Position numbers and translations under genes: made by a program. The notes under the pieces were generated by a model. It was not told where the DNA came from. It saw nothing but the letters and a program-made list of their open reading frames with translations, and searched no databases. A DNA stretch of 64,000 nucleotides, taken from contig CBDAOL010000012.1 of the NCBI GenBank assembly GCA_965198045.1, positions 372,001-436,000 of the forward strand, read 5' to 3'. Source of the stretch: CBDDEC01 sp965198045. GTDB taxonomy: Bacteria; Chloroflexota; Dehalococcoidia; UBA2979. This document shows positions 24,524 to 32,395 of this stretch, piece after piece; the stretch's first letter is position 1; every line of letters starts with the position of its first letter.

Positions 24524-25295
24524 GCCGACGCCCGGGCCCGCCTCGTCGATCCGCTTCGATGTCCTCACGCTCTTCCCCGGCATGTTCCAGGGGCCGCTCG
24601 ACCAGTCGATCCTGCACCGCGCTCGCGAGGCGGGGCTGATCGAGCTGGCGCTGCACGACCTGCGCGACTGGGCCCACGACCGCCACGGCACCGTCGACGA
24701 CTACCCGTTCGGTGGTGGCCCCGGGATGGTGATGAAGCCCGAGCCGCTGTTCGAGGCGATCGAGGCGATCCAGCCGCTGGCCGATCCGCCCGCCACCGTC
24801 GTCCTGATGACGCCGCAGGGTCGCCGCCTCGACCGCGCACTCGTCGACGAACTCGCCTCGATGCCACGACTGCTCCTCGTCTGCGGCCGCTACGAGGGCG
24901 TCGACGAACGGGTCCGCGAGCATGGGGTGGACCTCGAGGTGAGCGTCGGCGACGTCGTCGTCTCGGGCGGCGAACTGCCGGCGCTGTTGCTGATCGATGC
25001 CGTCGCGCGCCGGGTACCGGGCGTGCTGGGAGGCGACGGCGCGCTCGACGAGGAGTCGTTCGAGGAGGGGCTGCTGGAGTATCCGCAGTACACGCGACCC
25101 GCCAAATTCCGCGGCTGGTCTGTGCCCGACGTGTTGCTCTCCGGCCACCACGGCGAGGTCGATCGCTGGCGACGCCTGCAGCGACTCCTGCGCACGCGAC
25201 AGCGCCGGCCGGACCTCCTCGAACAGGCGCACTTGAGCCCGGCGGATCGCGATTGGCTGGCACGCGAAGAGGACTCAGTGGAGCCGCTGGACTAG
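24516..25295 (+). CDS. trmD: tRNA (guanine(37)-N(1))-methyltransferase
   Basis: Methylates G37 of tRNAs to prevent frameshifting. N-terminal FDVLTLFPGMFQGPL, DYPFGGGPGMVMKPEPLFEA, VCGRYEGVDERVREH (knot region of the SPOUT fold), VSVGDVVVSGGELPALLLIDA and YTRPAKFRGWSVPDVLLSGHH are all classic TrmD segments. 259 residues from GTG 24516, inside the mogA 3' end. rplS follows, as in many bacteria. Confidence 0.95.
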   Translation: MTEPTPGPASSIRFDVLTLFPGMFQGPLDQSILHRAREAGLIELALHDLRDWAHDRHGTVDDYPFGGGPGMVMKPEPLFEAIEAIQPLADPPATVVLMTPQGRRLDRALVDELASMPRLLLVCGRYEGVDERVREHGVDLEVSVGDVVVSGGELPALLLIDAVARRVPGVLGGDGALDEESFEEGLLEYPQYTRPAKFRGWSVPDVLLSGHHGEVDRWRRLQRLLRTRQRRPDLLEQAHLSPADRDWLAREEDSVEPLD

Positions 25296-25342
25296 AGCGG
25301 CCGGAGGGCACTGACACCTCGACGGTAGCGGACCGCGGGCTC

Positions 25343-25348
25343 TAGACT
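25343..25348 (+). promoter_or_regulatory. -10-like element upstream of rplS
   Basis: TAGACT (TAnnnT) lies 62 nt before the rplS ATG in the 114-bp trmD-rplS gap, so rplS may have its own transcript with a short leader. No convincing -35 is visible. Confidence 0.3.
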
Positions 25349-25409
25349 GGTGTTCTGGTGACGCGCGAGTGCGTCGCGCGAACGAGCCCGACAGCCCCGG
25401 AGCCCTGCG

Positions 25410-25808
25410 ATGTCCGTTGATCTTCGTGAGCTGGCGCAGCCGCGCAATCCACAGATCCCTAAGTTCGGCCCGGGCGACACCGTTCGCGTCCAGGCGCGCG
25501 TCGTCGAGGGTGACCGCGAGCGCCTGCAGTCCTTCGAGGGTGTCGTGATCCGCGTCAAGAACGGCGCCGCCGGCAACTTCACCGTTCGTCGCGTCGCCTC
25601 GGGCGTAGGCGTCGAGCGCACATTCCCGTTCAACAGCCCGCGCCTGGACTCGGTCGAGGTCACGCGGCAGGGTCGGGTGCGCCGTTCGCGCCTCTACTAC
25701 CTGCGTGGCCGCACCGGCCGCGCCGCTCGCGTCAAGGAGGCACGTCGCACTGTTGCCCCCGCCGCGGCCAGCGCCGCCGGAGGCCGCCGCGCCCGAGAGC
25801 GCGCCTGA
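25410..25808 (+). CDS. rplS: 50S ribosomal protein L19
   Basis: Ribosomal protein at the 30S-50S interface. IPKFGPGDTVRVQARVVEG, RLQSFEGVVIRVKNGAAGNF, TVRRVASGVGVERTFPFNSP and VRRSRLYYLRGRTGRAARVKE are the standard L19 blocks. At 132 residues it is slightly longer than most because of an Ala/Arg-rich tail (TVAPAAASAAGGRRARERA). Confidence 0.96.
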   Translation: MSVDLRELAQPRNPQIPKFGPGDTVRVQARVVEGDRERLQSFEGVVIRVKNGAAGNFTVRRVASGVGVERTFPFNSPRLDSVEVTRQGRVRRSRLYYLRGRTGRAARVKEARRTVAPAAASAAGGRRARERA

Positions 25809-25900
25809 GAACGACACGGCCGCCGAAGCCGAAGAGTAGCCGGCTCCTCGAACCGCTCGTCCCTGTCTGCTCGTCGCGTCCCGGGTGAACGCGCGCTGCG

Positions 25901-25906
25901 TATGAT
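25901..25906 (+). promoter_or_regulatory. -10 element for a leaderless priA transcript
   Basis: TATGAT ends six bases before the priA ATG at 25913. Near-consensus hexamer with the spacing expected for transcription starting at the start codon. There is no Shine-Dalgarno. Confidence 0.65.
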
Positions 25907-25912
25907 GGTCGT

Positions 25913-28624
25913 ATGGCGGGGCACCCCGACGAGGGGCCCGGCGGACGGCCTCAGTACGTCAAGGTCGCCGTCAACTCGGGCCGCTCGACCTCACTGACCT
26001 TTTCCTACGCCGTCGAACGCGACCGTGAGGTCGCGCCCGGCGAGGTCGTGCACGTCCCGTGGGGCCAACGCACGCTGCAGGGCATCGTCGTCGAAGGTCC
26101 CTTCGACACGCCGGGCTACGACCCCTCTGCGGTGCGCCCGCTCGAACCGCCCGTCGAGGATGCGCCGCTCGTCCCACCGGAGCGCATGGACCTCGCCGCG
26201 TGGGTGCAGTACACCTACCTCGCGCCGCCGTGGGAGGCACACGCACTGTTCCTGCCGCCCGGGGCCGGTGAACGGCCGCGCACCTCGATCGTGCGAGGCG
26301 CCGCCGCCGTCGAGGACCGCGAGCGCGCACTCTCCGAGCGGCAGGCGGTGATCCTCGAGGTGCTGACGGAGGAGCCGCGGGAACTGATGGAGCTGCGGTC
26401 GAGCCTGTCGGAGCAGATGCCGGCGCGCGGGTTTGACTCCGCCTTGCGCGGGCTCGTGCAGCGAGGGCTTGCGGAGCGACGTTACTTCCTCGACCGCCCG
26501 CGCGGCCGTGCCCGGGTGGCCGAAGTGGCTCGGCTCGTCGTCGAGCCTGCCGATGCGAGACGCTTCGCGGCCAGCGTCGAGGGCCGTCGCGCCTCTCGTC
26601 GCGGCCGCGCGATTCGCGCGCTCGTCGCCGCCGATGGGCCGCTGACGTTCAACGAGGTGGCGCGTGAGGCGCGGGGTGCACCCGCGGTCGAGACGTTGAT
26701 CGAGGAGGGCGCGCTCGCACGCGATGGGGACGACGTGCGGTTGCTCCTGGACGAGACGGAGACCGCGACGCGGCTCCGCAAGCTGTCGCGAGGGCAGGCG
26801 GACCAATCGGCCGTCGAGCTGCTCGGGCGCCTGGCCGACCTCGGCGATGCCGGCGAGCCGCCGCTGTTGCCGCTGCGTGGGCTGGCCGGGGAGGTCGGTC
26901 CGGGCGCGCGTGAGGGCGTGAAGCGCCTCGAGGCGGCGGGCCTCGTGCGGGTCGAGGAGATCTTTGACCGCCGCGATCCGCTGAGCGGCCTCGATGTGGT
27001 GCGCCGGCCGCCTGTCGAGCTCGTGGCCGAGCAACGTGAGGTCGCGGCCGAGGTTCGGCGTGCCCTGGACGCCCGAACCGGCGAGGCGATGCTGCTGTGC
27101 GGCGTCACCGGCAGCGGCAAGACCGAGGTCTACCTCGACGCGCTGCGACACACCGTGGAGCAGGGTCGCCGCGGCGTGGTGCTCGTGCCGGAGATTGCGC
27201 TGACCCCCCAGACGGTGCGCCGCTTCGCCGAACGCTTCCCCGGCCGCGTGGGCGTGCTGCACTCGGGGCTGAGCCTCGGCGAAGCCTTCGACGAGTGGCA
27301 CGCCATCGAGGCGGGTGAGTACGACGTCGTCATCGGCTCGCGCTCGGCGATCTTCGCGCCCCAACCGGACCTCGGACTGATCGTGATCGACGAGGCCCAC
27401 GAGTGGACCTACAAACAGCAGGACCCGGCGCCGCGGTACGACGCACGAGCGGTGGCTCGCGAGCTGGCCAGTCGCAGCGGCGCGACGCTGATCCTCGGCA
27501 CGGCCACCCCCACCGTCGAGGACTGGTACGGGGCGGACCAGGGCGACTTGCGCCGCCTCGACCTGCCGCGGCGGATCCGCCCGGTCCCGCAGCCGGGCGG
27601 CGGCACACAGCTCTGGCCGTCCGACGAGCTGCCCGAGGTCGAGGTCGTCGACATGCGCGGCGCACGGCAGCTCTTCAGCGGCGCGCTCGTGGAGGCGCTC
27701 GGCGAGGTCCTCGATCGCGACGAGCAGGCGATCCTGTTCCTCAACCGCCGGGGCCTCGCAGGGTATCTGCTCTGCCCGCAGGGCCACACCCCGACGTGCA
27801 GCTCGTGCGACGTCTCGTTAGCGCTGCACGAGCCGAAGCGCCTGCTCTGCCACCAGTGCGGGCGTTCGCGGCCGGTGCCGCCCGCCTGCAGCGAATGCGG
27901 CGCGCCGCTGAGCCAGATGAGCGCCGGTACTCAGGCCGTCGAACGCGAGGTGCGGAAGCACTACCCGACGGCTCGTGTGCAGCGCTGGGACCGCGACGCC
28001 GCGCGCACGGCCGACCAGCACGAAGCGATCCTGACCGCCTTCCAACGCCGCGAGGCGGACGTCCTCGTCGGCACGCAGATGGTGGCGAAGGGCCTCGATC
28101 TGCCGATGGTGACGCTCGTCGGGATCGTGCTCGCCGACTACTCGCTGCGGGAGGGTGACTTCCGCGCACGCGAGCGGGCGCTGCAGCTGATGGTGCAGGT
28201 GGCCGGCCGCGCCGGTCGCGCGGACCGCCACGGCCGCGTGATCTTGCAGACGATGCAGCCAGAGAGCCCAGCCGTCGAAGCCGCCGCCAACGACGATCTC
28301 GAGGCGTTCTACGAGGACGAGTTGCAGTGGCGCGCCGACCGTGGCTATCCACCGTTCCGACGCCTCGTGCGGCTCGTCTTCAGCCACACCAGCGGCGCCT
28401 TCGCCGCCGAAGAGGCGAACCGCCTGGCCGACGAACTCCGCGACCGCGCGCTGGAACACGCGGCGATCGAGGTGATCGGTCCAACGCCGCCTCGTGTGGC
28501 CCGCGTGCGAGGCCGGCACCGCTGGTCGATCCTGCTGCGCGGTCGCGATCCGGTCGAGGTGCTGCGCGACGTGGAGCTCCCGGGCGGCTGGGCGATCGAC
28601 ATCGATCCGGTGATCGTCGATTGA
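25913..28624 (+). CDS. priA: Primosomal replication-restart helicase PriA
   Basis: 3'-5' DNA helicase that reloads the replisome at stalled forks. N-terminal DNA-binding domain (VAVNSGRSTSLTFSYAV to about residue 110), then a longer-than-usual winged-helix region (about 130-350, with repeated RGLVQRGLAERRYF-like elements). Helicase motifs are CGVTGSGKTEVYL (Walker A, about residue 397), VIDEAHEWTYKQQDPAPRY (Walker B/DEAH, about 490) and LGTATPTVED. A zinc-binding insert has eight Cys between about 620 and 665, and motif VI is VAGRAGRADRHGRV. At 903 residues it exceeds the common 730-830, mostly through the middle region. Confidence 0.95.
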   Translation: MAGHPDEGPGGRPQYVKVAVNSGRSTSLTFSYAVERDREVAPGEVVHVPWGQRTLQGIVVEGPFDTPGYDPSAVRPLEPPVEDAPLVPPERMDLAAWVQYTYLAPPWEAHALFLPPGAGERPRTSIVRGAAAVEDRERALSERQAVILEVLTEEPRELMELRSSLSEQMPARGFDSALRGLVQRGLAERRYFLDRPRGRARVAEVARLVVEPADARRFAASVEGRRASRRGRAIRALVAADGPLTFNEVAREARGAPAVETLIEEGALARDGDDVRLLLDETETATRLRKLSRGQADQSAVELLGRLADLGDAGEPPLLPLRGLAGEVGPGAREGVKRLEAAGLVRVEEIFDRRDPLSGLDVVRRPPVELVAEQREVAAEVRRALDARTGEAMLLCGVTGSGKTEVYLDALRHTVEQGRRGVVLVPEIALTPQTVRRFAERFPGRVGVLHSGLSLGEAFDEWHAIEAGEYDVVIGSRSAIFAPQPDLGLIVIDEAHEWTYKQQDPAPRYDARAVARELASRSGATLILGTATPTVEDWYGADQGDLRRLDLPRRIRPVPQPGGGTQLWPSDELPEVEVVDMRGARQLFSGALVEALGEVLDRDEQAILFLNRRGLAGYLLCPQGHTPTCSSCDVSLALHEPKRLLCHQCGRSRPVPPACSECGAPLSQMSAGTQAVEREVRKHYPTARVQRWDRDAARTADQHEAILTAFQRREADVLVGTQMVAKGLDLPMVTLVGIVLADYSLREGDFRARERALQLMVQVAGRAGRADRHGRVILQTMQPESPAVEAAANDDLEAFYEDELQWRADRGYPPFRRLVRLVFSHTSGAFAAEEANRLADELRDRALEHAAIEVIGPTPPRVARVRGRHRWSILLRGRDPVEVLRDVELPGGWAIDIDPVIVD

Positions 28625-28668
28625 ACGCGCCGGCCAGCCCTCCGGCGCTCGCTAGCGGCGAACGTCGG

Positions 28669-28674
28669 TACACT
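28669..28674 (+). promoter_or_regulatory. -10 element upstream of def
   Basis: TACACT, the same hexamer as upstream of 2138 and 2497. Seven bases downstream is a GTG (28682) that opens a 12-codon reading frame ending on the def start codon. Confidence 0.55.
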
Positions 28675-28681
28675 GACGCTC

Positions 28682-28720
28682 GTGACCAGAGAGCGACGAC
28701 AGAGGGGCACAGGCCCGTGA
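28682..28720 (+). CDS. Putative 12-residue leaderless leader peptide coupled to def
   Basis: GTG 28682 lies seven bases after TACACT, where leaderless transcripts would begin. It encodes VTRERRQRGTGP and ends at TGA 28718-28720. That TGA overlaps the def GTG start (28717) as GTGA, the same junction as between coupled genes elsewhere in the window. This suggests ribosomes enter at the mRNA end and re-initiate on def. No homology is expected for such a short peptide, so it is an inference from layout. Confidence 0.4.
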   Translation: MTRERRQRGTGP

Positions 28721-29223
28721 CGGTGCGCCCGATCCGGTACCTCGGCGATCCGGTGCTGCGCAAGCCGGCGAAGAAAGTGCGCCGGATCGACGACTCGATC
28801 CGGCGGCTGGTCGACGACCTGATCGAGTCGATGATCGCGGCCCAGGGCGTGGGTCTGGCAGCGCCGCAGGTCGGCGTCAGCATGCGCGTCGTCGTCTTCG
28901 GCATGCCGGGCGAAGAGCCGTTCCCGCTGATCAACCCGGTAGTCGTGCGCCGTGCCGGCGAACGGCGTCTCGACGAGGGATGCCTGTCCGTGCCGGGCTA
29001 CCGCGGGCCGGTCACGCGCGCGCAGCGAGTCACGATCAAGGGCCTCAACCTCGACGGTAAAGAGGTGCGCTTCCGCGAGGACGACACCGTGCTGGCGCAG
29101 GCGTTCGAGCACGAGACCGACCACGTCAACGGCACGCTGTACATCGACCGGCTCGACTCGAAGGACGACCTGATCAAGCTGTCGGACCTGGCGCCCGCCT
29201 CGGCGGACGAACCTGAGTCGTAG
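28717..29223 (+). CDS. def: Peptide deformylase
   Basis: Removes the formyl group from the N-terminal Met of new proteins; metalloenzyme. Motif 1 GVGLAAPQVG (about residues 46-55), motif 2 EGCLSVPG (the Cys metal ligand), motif 3 FEHETDHVNG (two His ligands and the catalytic Glu). 168 residues from GTG 28717; AGAGGGG lies about 10 nt upstream. Followed by yajC after 8 bp. Confidence 0.95.
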   Translation: MTVRPIRYLGDPVLRKPAKKVRRIDDSIRRLVDDLIESMIAAQGVGLAAPQVGVSMRVVVFGMPGEEPFPLINPVVVRRAGERRLDEGCLSVPGYRGPVTRAQRVTIKGLNLDGKEVRFREDDTVLAQAFEHETDHVNGTLYIDRLDSKDDLIKLSDLAPASADEPES

Positions 29224-29231
29224 GAGGCACC

Positions 29232-29600
29232 GTGGACCCCGTCATCCTGATCCTGCTCTTCGCCGTCGGAGCGTTCTACTTCATCCTGCTGCGACCCGTC
29301 CTCAATCAGCAGCGCGCCCGCCGCGCCTCGATCTCGTCGCTCGAGGTCGGCGACGAAGTCATGACCACCGCTGGTTTCTACGCCGTCATCGACGAGATCA
29401 ACACGGTCGAAGACGGTCCGATGGAGATCGTCTTCGAGCTGGCCGACGACGTCTTCGTGCGCGGCACCCCAGACGCGATCGTGCAGGTCGTGGGGCACGA
29501 GGAACCGGATGAGAGCGCCGACTCGGGGGACGGGCTCGACGCCGAGCCCTCGGCCGGGGAGGATGGTGGGGACGAAGCTCAGGAGCGGAACGACGACTGA
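29232..29600 (+). CDS. yajC: Preprotein translocase accessory subunit YajC
   Basis: Small single-pass membrane protein of the SecDF-YajC complex. VDPVILILLFAVGAFYFILL is the N-terminal membrane helix. RPVLNQQRARRASISSLEVGDEVMTTAGFYAVIDEI is the conserved cytoplasmic core. The acidic tail is variable. GTG 29232 has AGGAGG just upstream. secD and secF follow. Confidence 0.92.
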   Translation: MDPVILILLFAVGAFYFILLRPVLNQQRARRASISSLEVGDEVMTTAGFYAVIDEINTVEDGPMEIVFELADDVFVRGTPDAIVQVVGHEEPDESADSGDGLDAEPSAGEDGGDEAQERNDD

Positions 29601-29656
29601 GGACTGAACCCCGCCACCCGGAGGACTCTCCCACTACAAGGAAGTTACCCCGCTAG

Positions 29657-31090
29657 ATGCCCTCGCTGTCTCGTCTCATGCCGTTGATCGGCATCGCTAT
29701 CCTGGCTGGCGCCGCGCTCGTGATCGTGTGGCCGAGCGAGCCTGAACGCTTTCTGCCGGACGCGGTGCCGTGGCCCGAGGGGCAGGGCGTCTCGATCGGC
29801 GGCTTCGAGCGCGAGACGATGCGCCTCGGCCTCGATCTGCAGGGCGGGACACGGCTCCTGCTCCGCGCGGAGGAGCCCGAGGACTTCACCGGCGACATCG
29901 GCGAGGCACTGGACGGCACCGTCCGCGTACTGCGACGCCGCGTCGACGCCTCGGGCGTGTCGGAGTCGGAGATCACACGGCAGGGCGAGCAGAACATCTC
30001 GGTCCAGCTTCCCGGCCTGACGATCGATGAGGCGCGATCACTCCTCGGACGCACGGCGCAGCTGCGCTTCTGCGAGCGGGCCACGGTAGAGATCGACAAC
30101 GTTGGCGCGTGCGACAGCTCGGGCCAATGGCAACAGGCCGTCGGCAACATCGATGGCCAGCCGGTGGCGCTGACCGGCCGGTTCCTCAAGTCGAACGCCT
30201 TCGTCGCGACGGACCAGCTTGGGCTGCCCTCGGTCAGCTTCGAGCTTCAGAACGATGGACCAGAGCTGTTCCAGCAGATCACGACCCGCCTCGTCGGCGA
30301 GCAGATGGCGATCTTCCTCGACGCGGAGCTGCTCTCCGCGCCGGTGATCCAGACGGTCATTCGCGATCAGGGACAGATCACCGGCCTCAGCTTCGAGCGC
30401 GCGCAGGACCTCGTGATTCAGCTGAACGCTGGCGCGCTGCCCCTCGAGCTGACGGTGCTGCAGGAACAGACGGTCGACGCGACCCTCGGCGAGGACTCGG
30501 TGCGACGCAGCGTGCTGGCCGGCGAGATCGGGCTGATCCTCGTCGCGCTGTACATGGTGCTGTATTACCGCCTGCCCGGCGTCGTCGCGACGCTGGCCCT
30601 GGCGTCCTACACAGTGCTGACGATGGCCGTGTTCAAGTTGATCCCAGTCACACTCACGCTCGCCGGCATTGGAGCGTTCGTGCTCTCGGTCGGTATGGCC
30701 GTCGACGCGAACATCCTGATCTTCGAGCGGATGAAGGAGGAGATGCGCGCGGGGCGGTCCTACGCCGCCTCGATCGAGAGCGGCTTCCGCCGCGCCTGGC
30801 CCTCGATCCGTGACTCCAACGTCGCCACGCTGATCACCACGGGCATTCTCTTCGCCCTCGGCGGCGGCATCGAGTTGCCCGGGCTCGGCACGTTCGACGC
30901 ACCGCTGGTGCAAGGCTTTGCCATCACGCTGGCCATCGGCGTGCTCGTCTCGATGTTCTCGGCGATCGTCGTGACGAGGTCGATCATGCGCGCCTTCATC
31001 GGCACACCGCTGGCGCGCCGGACTGACTGGATCGTCACTGACCTTGACGAAGACTCACAGTTCGAACTCGCCGAGGAGCGTGCGGACTGA
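29657..31090 (+). CDS. secD: Protein translocase subunit SecD
   Basis: RND-type membrane subunit that uses the proton-motive force to help protein export. N-terminal membrane helix, then the D1 motif MRLGLDLQGGTRLLL, periplasmic P1 domain with VLRRRVDASGVSESEITRQG and NISVQLPG, then six membrane helices starting at SVLAGEIGLILVALYMVLYY, with GMAVDANILIFERMKEE and FALGGGIELPG. 477 residues, somewhat shorter than the E. coli form and typical of Gram-positive-like SecD. Shares one base with secF (TGATG). Confidence 0.95.
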   Translation: MPSLSRLMPLIGIAILAGAALVIVWPSEPERFLPDAVPWPEGQGVSIGGFERETMRLGLDLQGGTRLLLRAEEPEDFTGDIGEALDGTVRVLRRRVDASGVSESEITRQGEQNISVQLPGLTIDEARSLLGRTAQLRFCERATVEIDNVGACDSSGQWQQAVGNIDGQPVALTGRFLKSNAFVATDQLGLPSVSFELQNDGPELFQQITTRLVGEQMAIFLDAELLSAPVIQTVIRDQGQITGLSFERAQDLVIQLNAGALPLELTVLQEQTVDATLGEDSVRRSVLAGEIGLILVALYMVLYYRLPGVVATLALASYTVLTMAVFKLIPVTLTLAGIGAFVLSVGMAVDANILIFERMKEEMRAGRSYAASIESGFRRAWPSIRDSNVATLITTGILFALGGGIELPGLGTFDAPLVQGFAITLAIGVLVSMFSAIVVTRSIMRAFIGTPLARRTDWIVTDLDEDSQFELAEERAD

Positions 31091-32376
31091 TGCGCACCAG
31101 GGACGGCGGGATCGATCTGGTCGGCCTGCGCCCGATCCTGTTCGCGATCAGCGGCGCTGCGGTGTTGATTTCGGTGGTCCTCCTCGCCATCCCTCCGACG
31201 CTCGTTCCCGGGATCGAGTTCACGGCCGGCACCACCACGCTGATTCGCTTCGATGCGCCCGTCACCCAGTCGGAGTTGCGAGCCGTCTACGACGACCTGG
31301 GACACGACGAGGCGCGCATCCAGTCGACCGGAGCGGGCGAGTTCTTGATCCGCACGAGTGAGCTGGATGTACCACCCGGTTCCTTCACCGAGGTCGCTCC
31401 AGACCCGACGGGAGAGATCGTGCCTCCCGGGCCGAGCCCGGCGGAGGAGATCGGCACTGTCCTCCTCGGCGCCGAGGGCCTCGAGGCGGGGACCGAGGTG
31501 CTGCTGCGCGCGCCCTCGTTCGGCGATAGCTGCGACTTTGGCGGCGTGGCCGGCCGGCATCCGGCCGGTACCGTCGCGACGATCGCGGAGAACCTCGTGT
31601 GCGCGGACGGCGTCACCTTCCGTGTCGTGGTGGGCGAGGACGTGGGTCTGATCCGCGAGGTCGACACGCACGACTTCACGCCGCCGCCAGCGCCTGAGCC
31701 GCCGGTGGCGCAGGGGGCCGGCGAGCGCACCGAGATCGAGACGCGGCTGTTCGAGGAGTTCGGCAACTTCGCGGTCCTCGAGTTTGCGAGCGTCTCTGCC
31801 GTCGTCTCCCGCGTCGCCGTGCGCAACGCCACGATCGCGGTGATCGTCGCTTCGCTCTTCATCATGGCCTACGTCGCGTTCGCCTTCTCCTCGGTTCCGA
31901 GCCCGTTCCGCTATGCGACCTGCGCGATCATCGCGCTGGTCCACGACGTGGTGATCGTGCTCGGCGCGTTCTCGCTCTTCGGCAAGCTGTTCGGGCTCGA
32001 GATCAATCTGATGTTCGTGACGGGCCTGCTAACGGTGATCGGCTTCTCGGTCCACGACTCGATCGTGGTCTTCGACCGCATCCGCGAAAACGTCAGCGCC
32101 TCACCAAACGCGCCGCTCTCTGACAACGTGAACGCTGCGCTGCTGCAGACCATGGCGAGGTCGCTCAACACGTCGCTCACGCTGCTGGTGACGGTGATAG
32201 CCCTGCTCACGCTCGGCGGCGTCACGATCCAGGCGTTCCTGTTGGTGATCCTGGTCGGCGTGATCGCCGGGACCTACTCGAGCATCGCGGTCGCGGCGCA
32301 GCTCCTCGTGGCGTGGGAGGAAGGCGACATCGGTCGGCTCTTCCGCCGACGCCGCGAGGCGAGCGAGGCGGCCTGA
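31090..32376 (+). CDS. secF: Protein translocase subunit SecF
   Basis: Partner of SecD. First helix (FAISGAAVLISVVLLAI), then PGIEFTAGTTTLIRFD, the SecF form of the D1 motif. A long external segment follows (about residues 90-215), with Pro-rich PPGPSPAEE and PPPAPEPPVAQG stretches that make it longer than the usual ~300 residues (428 here). Core helices carry HDVVIVLGAFSLF, TVIGFSVHDSIVVFDRIREN and NTSLTLLVTVIALLTLGG. Convergent with selB, with a 19-bp gap. Confidence 0.94.
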   Translation: MRTRDGGIDLVGLRPILFAISGAAVLISVVLLAIPPTLVPGIEFTAGTTTLIRFDAPVTQSELRAVYDDLGHDEARIQSTGAGEFLIRTSELDVPPGSFTEVAPDPTGEIVPPGPSPAEEIGTVLLGAEGLEAGTEVLLRAPSFGDSCDFGGVAGRHPAGTVATIAENLVCADGVTFRVVVGEDVGLIREVDTHDFTPPPAPEPPVAQGAGERTEIETRLFEEFGNFAVLEFASVSAVVSRVAVRNATIAVIVASLFIMAYVAFAFSSVPSPFRYATCAIIALVHDVVIVLGAFSLFGKLFGLEINLMFVTGLLTVIGFSVHDSIVVFDRIRENVSASPNAPLSDNVNAALLQTMARSLNTSLTLLVTVIALLTLGGVTIQAFLLVILVGVIAGTYSSIAVAAQLLVAWEEGDIGRLFRRRREASEAA

Positions 32377-32395
32377 GCCGAGCTAGCCGTCTACG

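Noticed and set aside
28682..28684. GTG 28682 as the def start
   Set aside because: It is out of frame with def. It only opens the 12-codon leader described above.
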